Source of the DNA: JBOICV01 sp050740255 | Lineage (GTDB): Bacteria > Pseudomonadota > Gammaproteobacteria > Nevskiales > JBOICV01 | DNA: 23,036 nt | Direction of reading: 5' to 3' | Assembly (NCBI GenBank): GCA_050740255.1 | Contig: JBOICV010000036.1 | Coordinates: forward strand, 1-23,036 | Shown here: positions 1-6,924 of the stretch, piece after piece | Numbering within the stretch: position 1 is the stretch's first letter | Layout: every line of letters starts with the position of its first letter | The notes under the pieces: model-generated | What the model was told of the DNA's origin: nothing | The model's database searches: none | What the model saw: the letters and a program-made list of their open reading frames with translations, nothing else | Translations under genes and position numbers: made by a program

Positions 1-160
1 CGACGCAATAGACCACCAGAAGATCGGTGGCATCACAATGGCAGCATAAAATAAACCTGCCGAAGGAATTGACGGATATATTCGGATAACATGCTTGAAG
101 GCCCAGAAAGTAATTGACAACGGCGGAACCTGCTATTACCACGATGCCGTTTTTCTTCAT
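1..160 (-). CDS. Partial small hydrophobic protein encoded in integron cassette 2
   Basis: Reading on the - strand from an ATG at 160, the frame stays open for 53 codons to the window edge. The start is preceded by a good ribosome-binding site (GAGGTAAAGGGGAA just upstream), and it lies about 40 bases beyond the attC-like site, where a cassette gene normally begins. The visible protein starts MKKNGIVVIAGSAVVNY, with a short basic N-terminus followed by a hydrophobic stretch, which suggests a signal peptide or membrane anchor. It has several cysteines (residues 24, 39, 40 and 42). I do not recognise the family and the C-terminus lies outside the window. The frame is seen; that it is a real gene is inferred from the RBS and position. 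Confidence 0.5.
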   Translation of the reverse strand, partial: MKKNGIVVIAGSAVVNYFLGLQACYPNISVNSFGRFILCCHCDATDLLVVYCV

Positions 161-199
161 TTCCCCTTTACCTCGCATCGGACCGCCGTAAATGTTCAA

Positions 200-236
200 G
201 CCTAACGACCAGCTCCGCTGGAGCGACGGGTTAGGC
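200..236 (-). other. attC-like site of an integron cassette, unusually short
   Basis: The 37-bp sequence has perfect outer arms GCCTAAC (200-206) and GTTAGGC (230-236). These match the R'' (RYYYAAC) and R' (GTTRRRY) core sites of attC. Inside, GCTCC and GGAGC pair around a 3-base loop, separated from the outer arms by unpaired 5-base spacers (GACCA and GACGG). This is the R box, spacer, L box and loop layout of a folded attC. Usual attC sites are about 57-140 bp, so this is either a deletion derivative missing most of the variable terminal structure or a miniature site. Its outer arm repeats the GTTAGGC at the attI-like site 300 bp away. Confidence 0.6.
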
Positions 237-242
237 CGATGT

Positions 243-500
243 TTATGTTTGTCGGAAGGCGGCTTGCGTTTGCAGCAACCACCCGGCCAAAAAGCCGGAA
301 TCCGGCCACCGCGGGTACGTGCCCGCCGGCCCGGTGCCGAACCAAGCCAACGACCCGCCCGGCAGCATCGACCGGCCTCTTTGCCTTGAACGAGTCCGCG
401 GCGCGGCGCCGGTCAATGTCACTTCTGCACCGCATGATGTCGGGCTGGGGAGTTCACTCGAACCTATCGTCCTGTTCAAAACCAAACGCGCGAAGCGCAC
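243..500 (-). CDS. Possible cassette 1 ORF, hypothetical, 85 codons
   Basis: On the - strand a GTG-initiated frame runs 85 codons and ends in TAA seven bases before the attC-like site. Cassette genes typically stop close to their attC, and this is the only frame in cassette 1 with the expected orientation and end point. The predicted protein is arginine- and glycine-rich with a Trp-containing hydrophobic C-terminal part (FLAGWLLQ). It resembles no family I know. There is no convincing ribosome-binding site, and other frames in this GC-rich cassette are also open, including one on the same strand that runs through the attC. It may be non-coding or decayed. Confidence 0.25.
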   Translation of the reverse strand: MRFARLVLNRTIGSSELPSPTSCGAEVTLTGAAPRTRSRQRGRSMLPGGSLAWFGTGPAGTYPRWPDSGFLAGWLLQTQAAFRQT

Positions 501-537
501 CTTTTTTCATCGGCCCGGCGAGTAATGATCGATCGAG

Positions 538-555
538 GCCTAACTACAATTAGGC
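538..555 (-). other. attI-like recombination core next to the integrase gene
   Basis: Read on the - strand this is GCCTAATTGTAGTTAGGC, an inverted pair of core sites ending in GTTAGGC. The class 1 attI ends in a very similar arrangement (a CCTAA-type half site, a short AT-rich spacer, then GTTAGGC). It lies about 100 bp upstream of the integrase start and points away from it, which is where attI belongs. Strand exchange would fall between G544 and T543, the left-hand edge of cassette 1 in array orientation. A TATAAT-like hexamer lies between the site and intI (592-597, +), but I cannot pair it with a good -35 and do not call a promoter. Confidence 0.6.
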
Positions 556-658
556 GTCAGGCCAGTGACGCAAAACTTGTCCGAAATGACGTATAATCTT
601 GGCATCGTGCTTGTAACTCATTGAAATTAATTGTTTATACAAAATAAAAACATCGCAG

Positions 659-838
659 ATGCTGGAAAATACGTCAACACCCCAACCGCTTCGGTTGATG
701 CAGCAGGTACGCCACCGCCTGCGCGCCAAGCATTACAGCCTGCGTACCGAAGAGACTTACGTCCACTGGATTAAACGCTACATCCTGTTTCATGGCAAGA
801 AACCCTCGGTCGCTCCCTCCCCTACCGCTGATTACTGA
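659..838 (+). pseudogene. intI: Integron integrase IntI, N-terminal fragment
   Basis: A 59-codon frame starts at ATG 659 and ends at TGA 836-838. Residues 10-46 match the N-terminal core-binding (SAM-like) domain of integron tyrosine recombinases very closely. The segments QQVRHRLRAKHYSLRTEETY and YILFHGK correspond to the class 1 LRERIRYLHYSLRTEQAY and FIRFHG. Matching ends near residue 48, and the last 11 residues are unrelated. The remaining roughly 270 residues, including the catalytic Arg-His-Arg-Tyr domain and the IntI-specific additional domain, are absent from the following 50 bases before the next gene ends. The fragment is therefore catalytically dead. No LexA box is evident upstream. 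Confidence in the family is high. Confidence 0.88.
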
Positions 839-887
839 CCCCCGATCGACTCAACCTGCAGCGCCGGGTCCTTTCTTTTCAATCGAA

Positions 888-2708
888 TCAATCAAACGCG
901 AAGCTGTCAGTCGGCAGCCGGGTGAGCGTCCGACTTGGTTTGACCATCGAGCTGGCGTGACCCTTGGCGCGCGGCAGCAAGTGGTCGAAGTAAAAGCGCG
1001 CCATGCCGATCTTGGCCTTGTAAAACTCGGGCTTCTCGGCGCCGTCCTTGTTCTGTAGCTTCTCGTAGGCGACTTCCGCCTGCAGCGCCCAGAAATAAGC
1101 CATGGTCACGTAGCCGGAATACATCAGGAAGTGATAGCAGGCGCTGGATACGATGTCGCGGTCCTTGCGCGCGATGAGCATCAGGCGCAGGGTCAGCACA
1201 TTCCACTCGGCGGCGAGTTTGCCCAGGGTGGCGGCATAACCGCGCATCTTGTTGCTGGTCATGCGTGCCAGCGCAAACTTCGCCATGGTGCCGGTGAAGT
1301 CGCGCACCGCCTTGCCGCGGGTGCCTAGCAGCACCTTGCGGCCCAGCAGGTCCAGCGCCTGGATGCCGGTGGTGCCTTCATACAGCGTGCTGATGCGCGC
1401 ATCGCGCGCAATCTGCTCCATGCCGTGCTCCTTGATGTAACCGTGGCCGCCGAACACCTGCATGCCGAGATTGGCCGCTTCCAGGCCCATCTCGGTGAGA
1501 AAGCCCTTGAGGATCGGCGTAAAGAAGCCAAGCCGGTCGTCCCATAACTCGTACTTGGCTTTGTCGTTCTCGATGATGCCGTTGACCATGTGGTCGGCGT
1601 ATTGGGCGGCGAAGTAAATCATCGCGCGGCCACCCTCGGCGATGGCTTTCTGCGTCATCAGCATGCGGCGCACGTCGGCGTGGTGGATGATCGCATCCGC
1701 TACTTTGTCCGGCTCCTTCTTGCCCGAAAGCGCGCGCATGGAGCGGCGTTCCTTGGCGTAGGCCAGTGCGCCCTGGAAGGACAGTTCCGCGTGGCAGACG
1801 CCCTGCATGGCGGTGCCGATGCGCGCGGTATTCATGAAGGTGAACATCGCCTCCAGGCCCTTGTTGGGCTCAGCAATCATGTAGCCGGTCGCACTTTCAA
1901 AGTTAATCACCGAGGTAGCCGAAGCCTTGATGCCCATCTTGTGTTCGAGCGCGGAGCAGACGACGCCGTTGTCGCCATCCAGCGTGCCGTCAGCTTTTAC
2001 TTTCATCTTCGGCACGATGAACAGCGAGATGCCACGGGTACCCGGCGGCGCATCCGGCAGCCGCGCCAGCACGATGTGGATAATGTTCTCGGTCAGGTCG
2101 TGGTCGCCGCTGGAGATGAAGATCTTGGTGCCGGTAATTTTATAAGTGCCGTCAGCCTGCGGCTCGGCCCTGGTCTTGACCTGCCCCAGATCGGTACCGC
2201 ACTGCGGCTCGGTCAGACACATGGTGCCGGCCCAGCGGCCTTCCGTCAGCGGCGGCATATAGAGCTTCTTCTGCTCATCGCTGGCGTGCTGCATGATCGT
2301 ATTCATCGCGCCCAGCGACAGACCCGGATACATCTGGAACGACCAGTTCGCCGCGCCCATCATTTCCGACTTGAACACCCCCATGGACATCGGCAGGCCT
2401 TGGCCGCCGTATTCCGTCGGGTGCGATAAAGCCTGCCAGCCGCCGGCGACATACTGGTCATAGGCTTGCTTGAAGCCCTTGGGCGTGGTGACCTTGCCGT
2501 TCTCCAGGCGACAGCCCTCCTCGTCGCCGGAGAGGTTCAGCGGCGAGAGCACTTCCTCGCAGAACCTGGCGCATTCTTCGAGGATCGCATTGACCGTATC
2601 CGGGTCGGCGTCCTTGCCGTTCGACAGCCCGGCGTAATGCTTGGGGAAATCGAACACTTCGTTGATCAGAAAGCGCATATCGCGCAGTGGGGCTTTATAG
2701 GCGGGCAT
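888..2708 (-). CDS. Acyl-CoA dehydrogenase, long (about 600-residue) class
   Basis: This 606-residue FAD enzyme should catalyse alpha,beta-dehydrogenation of an acyl-CoA, passing electrons to ETF. Visible signatures are MCLTEPQCGTDLG (163-175, FAD/substrate binding), FGGHGY (419-424) and YEGTTGIQ (443-450), which carries the presumed catalytic Glu444. A C-terminal extension of about 140 residues follows. This matches the large class that includes DmdC (3-methylmercaptopropionyl-CoA dehydrogenase) and related FadE-like proteins. Substrate cannot be read from sequence: medium- or long-chain acyl-CoA and methylmercaptopropionyl-CoA are both possible. It lies 51 bp downstream of cydB on the same strand, with GAGG just ahead of the ATG. 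Co-transcription with the oxidase is possible but not shown. Confidence 0.93.
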   Translation of the reverse strand: MPAYKAPLRDMRFLINEVFDFPKHYAGLSNGKDADPDTVNAILEECARFCEEVLSPLNLSGDEEGCRLENGKVTTPKGFKQAYDQYVAGGWQALSHPTEYGGQGLPMSMGVFKSEMMGAANWSFQMYPGLSLGAMNTIMQHASDEQKKLYMPPLTEGRWAGTMCLTEPQCGTDLGQVKTRAEPQADGTYKITGTKIFISSGDHDLTENIIHIVLARLPDAPPGTRGISLFIVPKMKVKADGTLDGDNGVVCSALEHKMGIKASATSVINFESATGYMIAEPNKGLEAMFTFMNTARIGTAMQGVCHAELSFQGALAYAKERRSMRALSGKKEPDKVADAIIHHADVRRMLMTQKAIAEGGRAMIYFAAQYADHMVNGIIENDKAKYELWDDRLGFFTPILKGFLTEMGLEAANLGMQVFGGHGYIKEHGMEQIARDARISTLYEGTTGIQALDLLGRKVLLGTRGKAVRDFTGTMAKFALARMTSNKMRGYAATLGKLAAEWNVLTLRLMLIARKDRDIVSSACYHFLMYSGYVTMAYFWALQAEVAYEKLQNKDGAEKPEFYKAKIGMARFYFDHLLPRAKGHASSMVKPSRTLTRLPTDSFAFD

Positions 2709-2759
2709 GGCCTCGCGTTCTCCGGGATAACGCTATTGGGACAGCCATCAGGGTTGCGT

Positions 2760-3773
2760 CTAGTGATACGCATCCTGTGCGCTCACCTTGCCGCGAAACA
2801 CATAGTAGGCGTGGGCAGTATAGACCAGCACCACCGGCACGATCAGCAGCACGCCGACGAGGGTAAACAACAGCGAGCTTTCAGGCGCCGCGACATCCCA
2901 GAACGTCAGTGCGCGCGGCACCACATAAGGCCACAGGCTCACCGCCAGCCCGATCAGCGTCAGCAGGTAAAGGCCCAGGCAACAAATGAACGGCAGCAGA
3001 TCATTGGGCAGTTTCGGGCGTCTGAGCACCGCGAAAGTGGTGAGCGCCATCACGCCAATCCACACCGGAATCGGCGACAGCATGATGAGGTTCGGCCAAC
3101 TGAACCAGCGCGCGCGGATCTCGGGCACCAGCCACGGGGTCCACAGGCAGACCAGTGCGATCATGAATACCACCGCCGGCAGCAGTTGCCGCGCGCGGGC
3201 GCGCGCCCAGTCGCGCAGCTGCCCCTCGGTCTTGAAGATCAGCCAGCAGGAACCGGACAGCGCATAGGCCAGCACCACCCCCAGCCCCGTCATCACGCTG
3301 AATGGCGAGAGGAAATCGAAGGAGCCGACCACGAGCTTCGTGCCGTCGTATTCAAAACCCAGTACATAGGTGCCGAGCACCAGGCCCTGACTGAAGGCAG
3401 CGACAGTCGAACCGCCGACGAAAGCCAGATTCCATAGCTTCTTGTCCTGTGCGCGCGCATAAAACTCGAAGGCAACGCCGCGAAATACCAACGCCAGCAG
3501 CATCGCCATGAGCGGCAGATACAGCGCGGACAACAGCAGGTTGAAAGCTTTCGGGAAAGCCGCGAACAAGGCCGCGCCGCCGCCCACCAGCCAAGTCTGA
3601 TTGCCGTCCCAGACCGGCGTGACGCTGCTCATCATCAATCCGCGTTCCTGCTCGCCCCGCGCGAAGGGAAACAAAATACCGACACCCAGAGAAATGCCGT
3701 CGAGCAAGACGTACAGCACGATCGAGCTGGCGAGAAACAGCATCCAGATCAGCGGCAGGATTTCCATGGTCAT
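2760..3773 (-). CDS. cydB: Cytochrome bd-type quinol oxidase subunit II (cyanide-insensitive type)
   Basis: This 337-residue, multi-membrane-span subunit pairs with CydA in the quinol:O2 oxidoreductase of the inner membrane. The N-terminus has the hallmark WMLFLASSIVLYVLLDG segment followed by DGISLGVGILFPF, and there are eight or more hydrophobic spans. The start is set at 3773, where ATG overlaps the cydA stop as ATGA (translational coupling). A longer open frame upstream lies within cydA and is rejected. Length and neighbour suggest the CioB/AppC-like branch. No CydX-type small subunit is visible in the 51 bp after the stop, and no cydDC maturation genes are in the window. Confidence 0.95.
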   Translation of the reverse strand: MTMEILPLIWMLFLASSIVLYVLLDGISLGVGILFPFARGEQERGLMMSSVTPVWDGNQTWLVGGGAALFAAFPKAFNLLLSALYLPLMAMLLALVFRGVAFEFYARAQDKKLWNLAFVGGSTVAAFSQGLVLGTYVLGFEYDGTKLVVGSFDFLSPFSVMTGLGVVLAYALSGSCWLIFKTEGQLRDWARARARQLLPAVVFMIALVCLWTPWLVPEIRARWFSWPNLIMLSPIPVWIGVMALTTFAVLRRPKLPNDLLPFICCLGLYLLTLIGLAVSLWPYVVPRALTFWDVAAPESSLLFTLVGVLLIVPVVLVYTAHAYYVFRGKVSAQDAYH

Positions 3774-5122
3774 GTGCCCGGCGCCTCCTCGCCCATGACA
3801 TGGCCCTTGCCAACACGCGGCGCATCCGGTCCCCGGCGCACGAGAAATGCGAAAAAGCGCAGGAAGGCGTAGAACAGCACGCTGTACACGATGACAAACA
3901 GGGTTAACGAGGTAGCAACGTCTACCGCCGCCACCGGCGAGACGGAATCCGCGGTGCGTAGCAGACCATAAACCGTCCACGGCTGGCGCCCGCATTCGGT
4001 GGTGACCCAGCCGGCCAATACCGCCAGGAATCCGAGCGGGCCGCTCAGGCATAGCAGCCGCAGATACCATTGCGAGTCGTCGAGTTTGCCGCGCCACCAC
4101 AGCGCCACGCCCGCCCACGCCAGCAATATCATCACCAGCCCGCAGCCCACCATCACGCGGAAAGACCAGAACACAATGGCGACCATCGGCCGGTCCTGGG
4201 CCGGAACCTCCTTCAGTCCCGGCACCTCGCCATTCCACTCGTGCGTGAGTATCAAGCTCCCCAGTCTCGGCACTGATACTTCAAAATGATTGAGTTCCGC
4301 TGCCTGATCGGGCAGCGCGAACAACAACAGCGGCACGCCGCGGCCGGTATGCCAGTGCCCTTCTATTGCTGCGACTTTCATCGGCTGATGTTCGAGCGTA
4401 TTGAGGCCGTGTAAGTCACCGAGCAGCGCCTGCGTCGGCGCCAGAATCGCAGCGGCCGTCAGTCCCAGGCGCAGCGCGCCCTTGCCCAGCTCGACATGTT
4501 GTTGCTTGAGCAGGTACCAGGCGCCGACCGCCGCCACGACAAAGCTGGTGGTGAGATAGCTCGCTGCGACCATGTGCGCCAGACGGTAAGGGAACGAGGG
4601 ATTGAATATCGCTTCCGCCCAGGAGGTGACATGAATGACGCCTTGCTCGATACGGTAGCCGGCCGGGGTCTGCATCCAGGAGTTGGCCGCCAGTATCCAG
4701 AACGCCGACATCAGCGTGCCCAGCGCGACCATGCAGGTGGCAAAGAAATGCAGGCCGGGCGCCACGCGGTTGCGGCCGAACAACACGATGCCGAGAAAGC
4801 CCGCCTCCAGGAAAAAGGCGCTCATGACCTCATAACTCATCAGCGGCCCCACCACCGGCCCGGCAATCTCGGCGAAGCGGCCCCAGTTCGTACCAATTTC
4901 GTAGGACAGTACGACTCCGCTGACCACGCCCATGGCAAAAGACAGGGCGAAGATGCGCGTCCAGAAAATCCCGCCTTCGCGCCAGCGCGCGCGGCCGGTC
5001 TTCAACTCCATCGCTTCCATGAACACCAGGAACATCGCCAGCCCCATGCTCAGCGTTGGGAAAATGATGTGGTAAGCGATGGTGAACGCGAACTGGATGC
5101 GGGAAAGAAGTAAGGCGTCCAT
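3770..5122 (-). CDS. cydA: Cytochrome bd-type quinol oxidase subunit I (CioA-like)
   Basis: This 450-residue haem-bearing subunit oxidises quinol and reduces O2 to water. Visible conserved residues are His18 (haem b595/d ligand region, AYHIIFP), the Glu99/Glu107 pair (SYEVMSAFFLEAGFLG), His183, and Met324 in FRVMVG (haem b558 ligands), plus the diagnostic GRQPWTVYGLLRTAD at 378-392. The loop between the haem b558 ligands is compact, typical of cyanide-insensitive (Cio) oxidases rather than the long Q-loop E. coli CydA. It overlaps cydB by 4 bp and diverges from the SDR gene across a 90-bp gap that must hold both promoters; I could not pick out a clear -35/-10 pair there. Confidence 0.96.
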   Translation of the reverse strand: MDALLLSRIQFAFTIAYHIIFPTLSMGLAMFLVFMEAMELKTGRARWREGGIFWTRIFALSFAMGVVSGVVLSYEIGTNWGRFAEIAGPVVGPLMSYEVMSAFFLEAGFLGIVLFGRNRVAPGLHFFATCMVALGTLMSAFWILAANSWMQTPAGYRIEQGVIHVTSWAEAIFNPSFPYRLAHMVAASYLTTSFVVAAVGAWYLLKQQHVELGKGALRLGLTAAAILAPTQALLGDLHGLNTLEHQPMKVAAIEGHWHTGRGVPLLLFALPDQAAELNHFEVSVPRLGSLILTHEWNGEVPGLKEVPAQDRPMVAIVFWSFRVMVGCGLVMILLAWAGVALWWRGKLDDSQWYLRLLCLSGPLGFLAVLAGWVTTECGRQPWTVYGLLRTADSVSPVAAVDVATSLTLFVIVYSVLFYAFLRFFAFLVRRGPDAPRVGKGHVMGEEAPGT

Positions 5123-5212
5123 CAGTAAACCTTACCAGACAGCCCAGTGCGCGTAACAGGTCTTTCCGCTACCATCAGCCGGCGTCAACACCGACCTACG
5201 AACAAGGCAAGC

Positions 5213-6031
5213 ATGACTACGCTAGCAGGCAAAACGCTGTTCATCACCGGCGGTTCCCGCGGCATTGGTTTTGAGATCGCCATGCGCGCCGCCCGCGACG
5301 GCGCCAATATCGTCATCGCCGCCAAGACCACTGAACCGCATCCGAAACTGCCCGGCACTATTTATACGGCGGCTGAGGAAATCGAAGCGACCGGCGGCAA
5401 GTGCCTGCCGGTGCAAACCGATATTCGCGACGAGACACAGATCGCGGCGGCAGCCGAACAGGCGGCGGAGAAGTTCGGCGGCATCGACATCGTCGTCAAT
5501 AACGCCAGCGCCATCAGTCTGGCCGGTACCTTGGCCACGCCGATGAAGAAATTCGACCTGATGTTCGGCGTCAATGTGCGCGGCACTTACGCCACTACCC
5601 AGGCCTGTCTGCCCTTTCTGAAAAAAGGCCAGAATCCGCATGTACTGGTGCTGTCGCCGCCGCTGAACATGAATCCCAAGTGGTTCGGCCCCCACGTCGC
5701 CTACACCATGTCGAAATACGGCATGAGCATGTGCGTGCTCGGTATGGCGCAGGAATTCAAGCGCGATGGCATCGCCGTCAACGCACTGTGGCCACGTACC
5801 ATCATTCTCACCGCGGCGCTCAACAACATCCCCGGCGTGGACAAGAAGCGCTGCCGCCGGCCCGAGGTCATGGCCGACGCCGCCCACAGCGTCCTCACCT
5901 CCGACGCGCGCAAGAACACCGGCAATTTCTATATTGACGAGGACGTGCTGCGCCGCGCCGGCGTGACCGACTTCGACCAGTACGCCATAACGCCCGGTGA
6001 GGCCCTGCTCTCGGATCTGTTTCTGGACTAG
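5213..6031 (+). CDS. Short-chain dehydrogenase/reductase, HSDL2-like
   Basis: This 272-residue NAD(P)-dependent oxidoreductase has a Rossmann cofactor motif TGGSRGIG near residues 12-19 and NNAS near 97-100. The active site reads as Tyr-X3-Lys in YTMSKYG. The catalytic Ser position falls in LVLSPPLN. The pattern ALWPRTIILTAAL and the C-terminal DVLRRAGVTDFDQY are typical of the bacterial counterparts of human HSDL2, a peroxisomal SDR fused to an SCP2 domain. The SCP2 domain is missing here, though a free-standing one lies at 11622. I chose the ATG at 5213, with AAGG about 9 bases upstream, over the in-frame start at 5147, because the extra residues are not family-like. Substrate is unknown, probably a fatty acyl or steroid-like hydroxy compound. 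Confidence 0.88.
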   Translation: MTTLAGKTLFITGGSRGIGFEIAMRAARDGANIVIAAKTTEPHPKLPGTIYTAAEEIEATGGKCLPVQTDIRDETQIAAAAEQAAEKFGGIDIVVNNASAISLAGTLATPMKKFDLMFGVNVRGTYATTQACLPFLKKGQNPHVLVLSPPLNMNPKWFGPHVAYTMSKYGMSMCVLGMAQEFKRDGIAVNALWPRTIILTAALNNIPGVDKKRCRRPEVMADAAHSVLTSDARKNTGNFYIDEDVLRRAGVTDFDQYAITPGEALLSDLFLD

Positions 6032-6036
6032 TGGGT

Positions 6037-6115
6037 TGTCATTCTGAGCGCAGCGAAGAATCCTGTTGGAAATCGCAACTCGTACAGAAGATCCTTCGCT
6101 ACGCTCAGGACGACA
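6037..6115. repeat. Imperfect palindromic interspersed repeat with long arms
   Basis: Two arms of about 26 bp, TGTCATTCTGAGCGCAGCGA at the left and TCGCTACGCTCAGGACGACA at the right, are inverted copies with four mismatches, separated by about 25 bp. The motif CTGAGCG(C/T)AGCGAAG is a well-known dispersed intergenic repeat in many bacterial genomes. It begins 5 bp after the SDR stop and could form a strong RNA hairpin, so it may also end that transcript, although no T-tract follows. Mismatches between the arms are partly compensatory G-T changes, consistent with folding as RNA. Confidence 0.8.
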
Positions 6116-6144
6116 CCTTCATTATAAATAACCTGAGATAATCA

Positions 6145-6924
6145 ATGCGACGTGTTGTTTTTAATCAAAAAGGCGGCGTTGGAAAAACCACAATTGTCTG
6201 CAACCTAGCGGCCATCGCGGCCACGCAGGGCCAGCGGACGCTGGTGGTGGATCTGGACCCGCAGTGCAATTCCAGTCAGTACTTGTTGAGCTCGAATGGC
6301 ACCCAGGCGCAATCCGGCAGTGCGGACTTCTTCGAGGACACGCTGAAAACGCTGGGCTCCAGCAGCGATGTGTCGCCGCACATCACCGCCACGCCCTTCA
6401 AGAACCTTTCAGTCATGGCGGCCCACCCCGACCTGGAGGAGTTGCGTAGCAAACTGGAGGCCCGGCAGAAGATCTATAAGCTGAAACAGGCGCTCGACCG
6501 GCTGAAAGACTACGACGCGGTATATATCGATACCCCGCCCTCCCTCAACTTCTATTCGCGTTCCGCCCTGATTGCGGCCGATCGGGTCCTGATTCCATTC
6601 GACTGCGACGATTTCGCGCGCCAGGCCCTGTACATCCTGTTCGACAACGTCACCGAGATTCAGCAGGACCATAACGAATTCCTGCGTCTCGACGGCATCG
6701 CGGTGAACCAGTTCCAGGCCCGGGCGAAATTGCCGCAGCAGTTAATCGATGAACTCGAGAAGGAAGGCCATCCGGTGCTCAAGACCCGGATCTCCGCCAC
6801 AGTCAAAATCAAGGAATCGCACGAACGCTCCCTGCCGTTGATATATCTGGATCGCAGCCACAAGGTCACCCGTCAGTTCGAGGCTTTGTATAAGGAACTG
6901 GAGCGCGAACGGGGTGATGGCTGA
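6145..6924 (+). CDS. ParA/MinD-family ATPase, orphan
   Basis: The 259-residue protein begins almost at its deviant Walker A motif (QKGGVGKTT, residues 8-16, with signature Lys9 and Lys14). VVDLDPQ follows as Walker A' and YIDTPPS as Walker B. There is no N-terminal helix-turn-helix, so it is not a plasmid-type large ParA, and no ParB gene is nearby. Such orphan ParAs position cellular cargo (flagellar, chemosensory, carboxysome or metabolic) or act as regulators; the cargo here cannot be told. Its last codons overlap the sthA start by 8 bp (ATGGCTGA), indicating one transcript and probably coupled translation. An AT-rich TTATAA element lies about 25 bp before the start. Confidence 0.9.
   Translation: MRRVVFNQKGGVGKTTIVCNLAAIAATQGQRTLVVDLDPQCNSSQYLLSSNGTQAQSGSADFFEDTLKTLGSSSDVSPHITATPFKNLSVMAAHPDLEELRSKLEARQKIYKLKQALDRLKDYDAVYIDTPPSLNFYSRSALIAADRVLIPFDCDDFARQALYILFDNVTEIQQDHNEFLRLDGIAVNQFQARAKLPQQLIDELEKEGHPVLKTRISATVKIKESHERSLPLIYLDRSHKVTRQFEALYKELERERGDG

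Larger units (their letters stand above)
1..838. mobile_element. Remnant of a chromosomal integron (truncated intI, attI-like site, two cassettes)
   Basis: The parts sit in the order expected of an integron. An integrase gene start lies on the + strand. Just upstream of it is an attI-like core (538-555). A cassette of 338 bp (recombination points after base 544 and after base 206, read on the - strand) ends in an attC-like palindrome at 200-236, and a second cassette continues past the left edge. The integrase stops matching its family after about 48 residues, so this integron cannot make its own recombinase. The parts are seen directly. Reading them as a decayed integron is inference from the co-occurrence of an unmistakable IntI N-terminus with correctly placed GTTAGGC core sites. 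Confidence 0.72.

Noticed and set aside
600..658. LexA box or SOS promoter upstream of intI
   Set aside because: The AT-rich stretch has no CTGT-N8-ACAG arrangement, so SOS control cannot be claimed.
1590..2429. Open frame of 279 codons on the + strand
   Set aside because: It lies antisense within the acyl-CoA dehydrogenase, has a His/Arg-rich composition typical of the complement of a GC-rich gene, and matches no family.
2466..3437. Open frame of 323 codons on the + strand
   Set aside because: It is antisense to the start of the dehydrogenase and most of cydB and has low-complexity His/Gln/Arg composition, so it is a shadow frame.
3774..4238. Longer upstream start for cydB
   Set aside because: The extension lies inside cydA in another frame, and the ATGA overlap gives a normal-length subunit with the correct N-terminal span.
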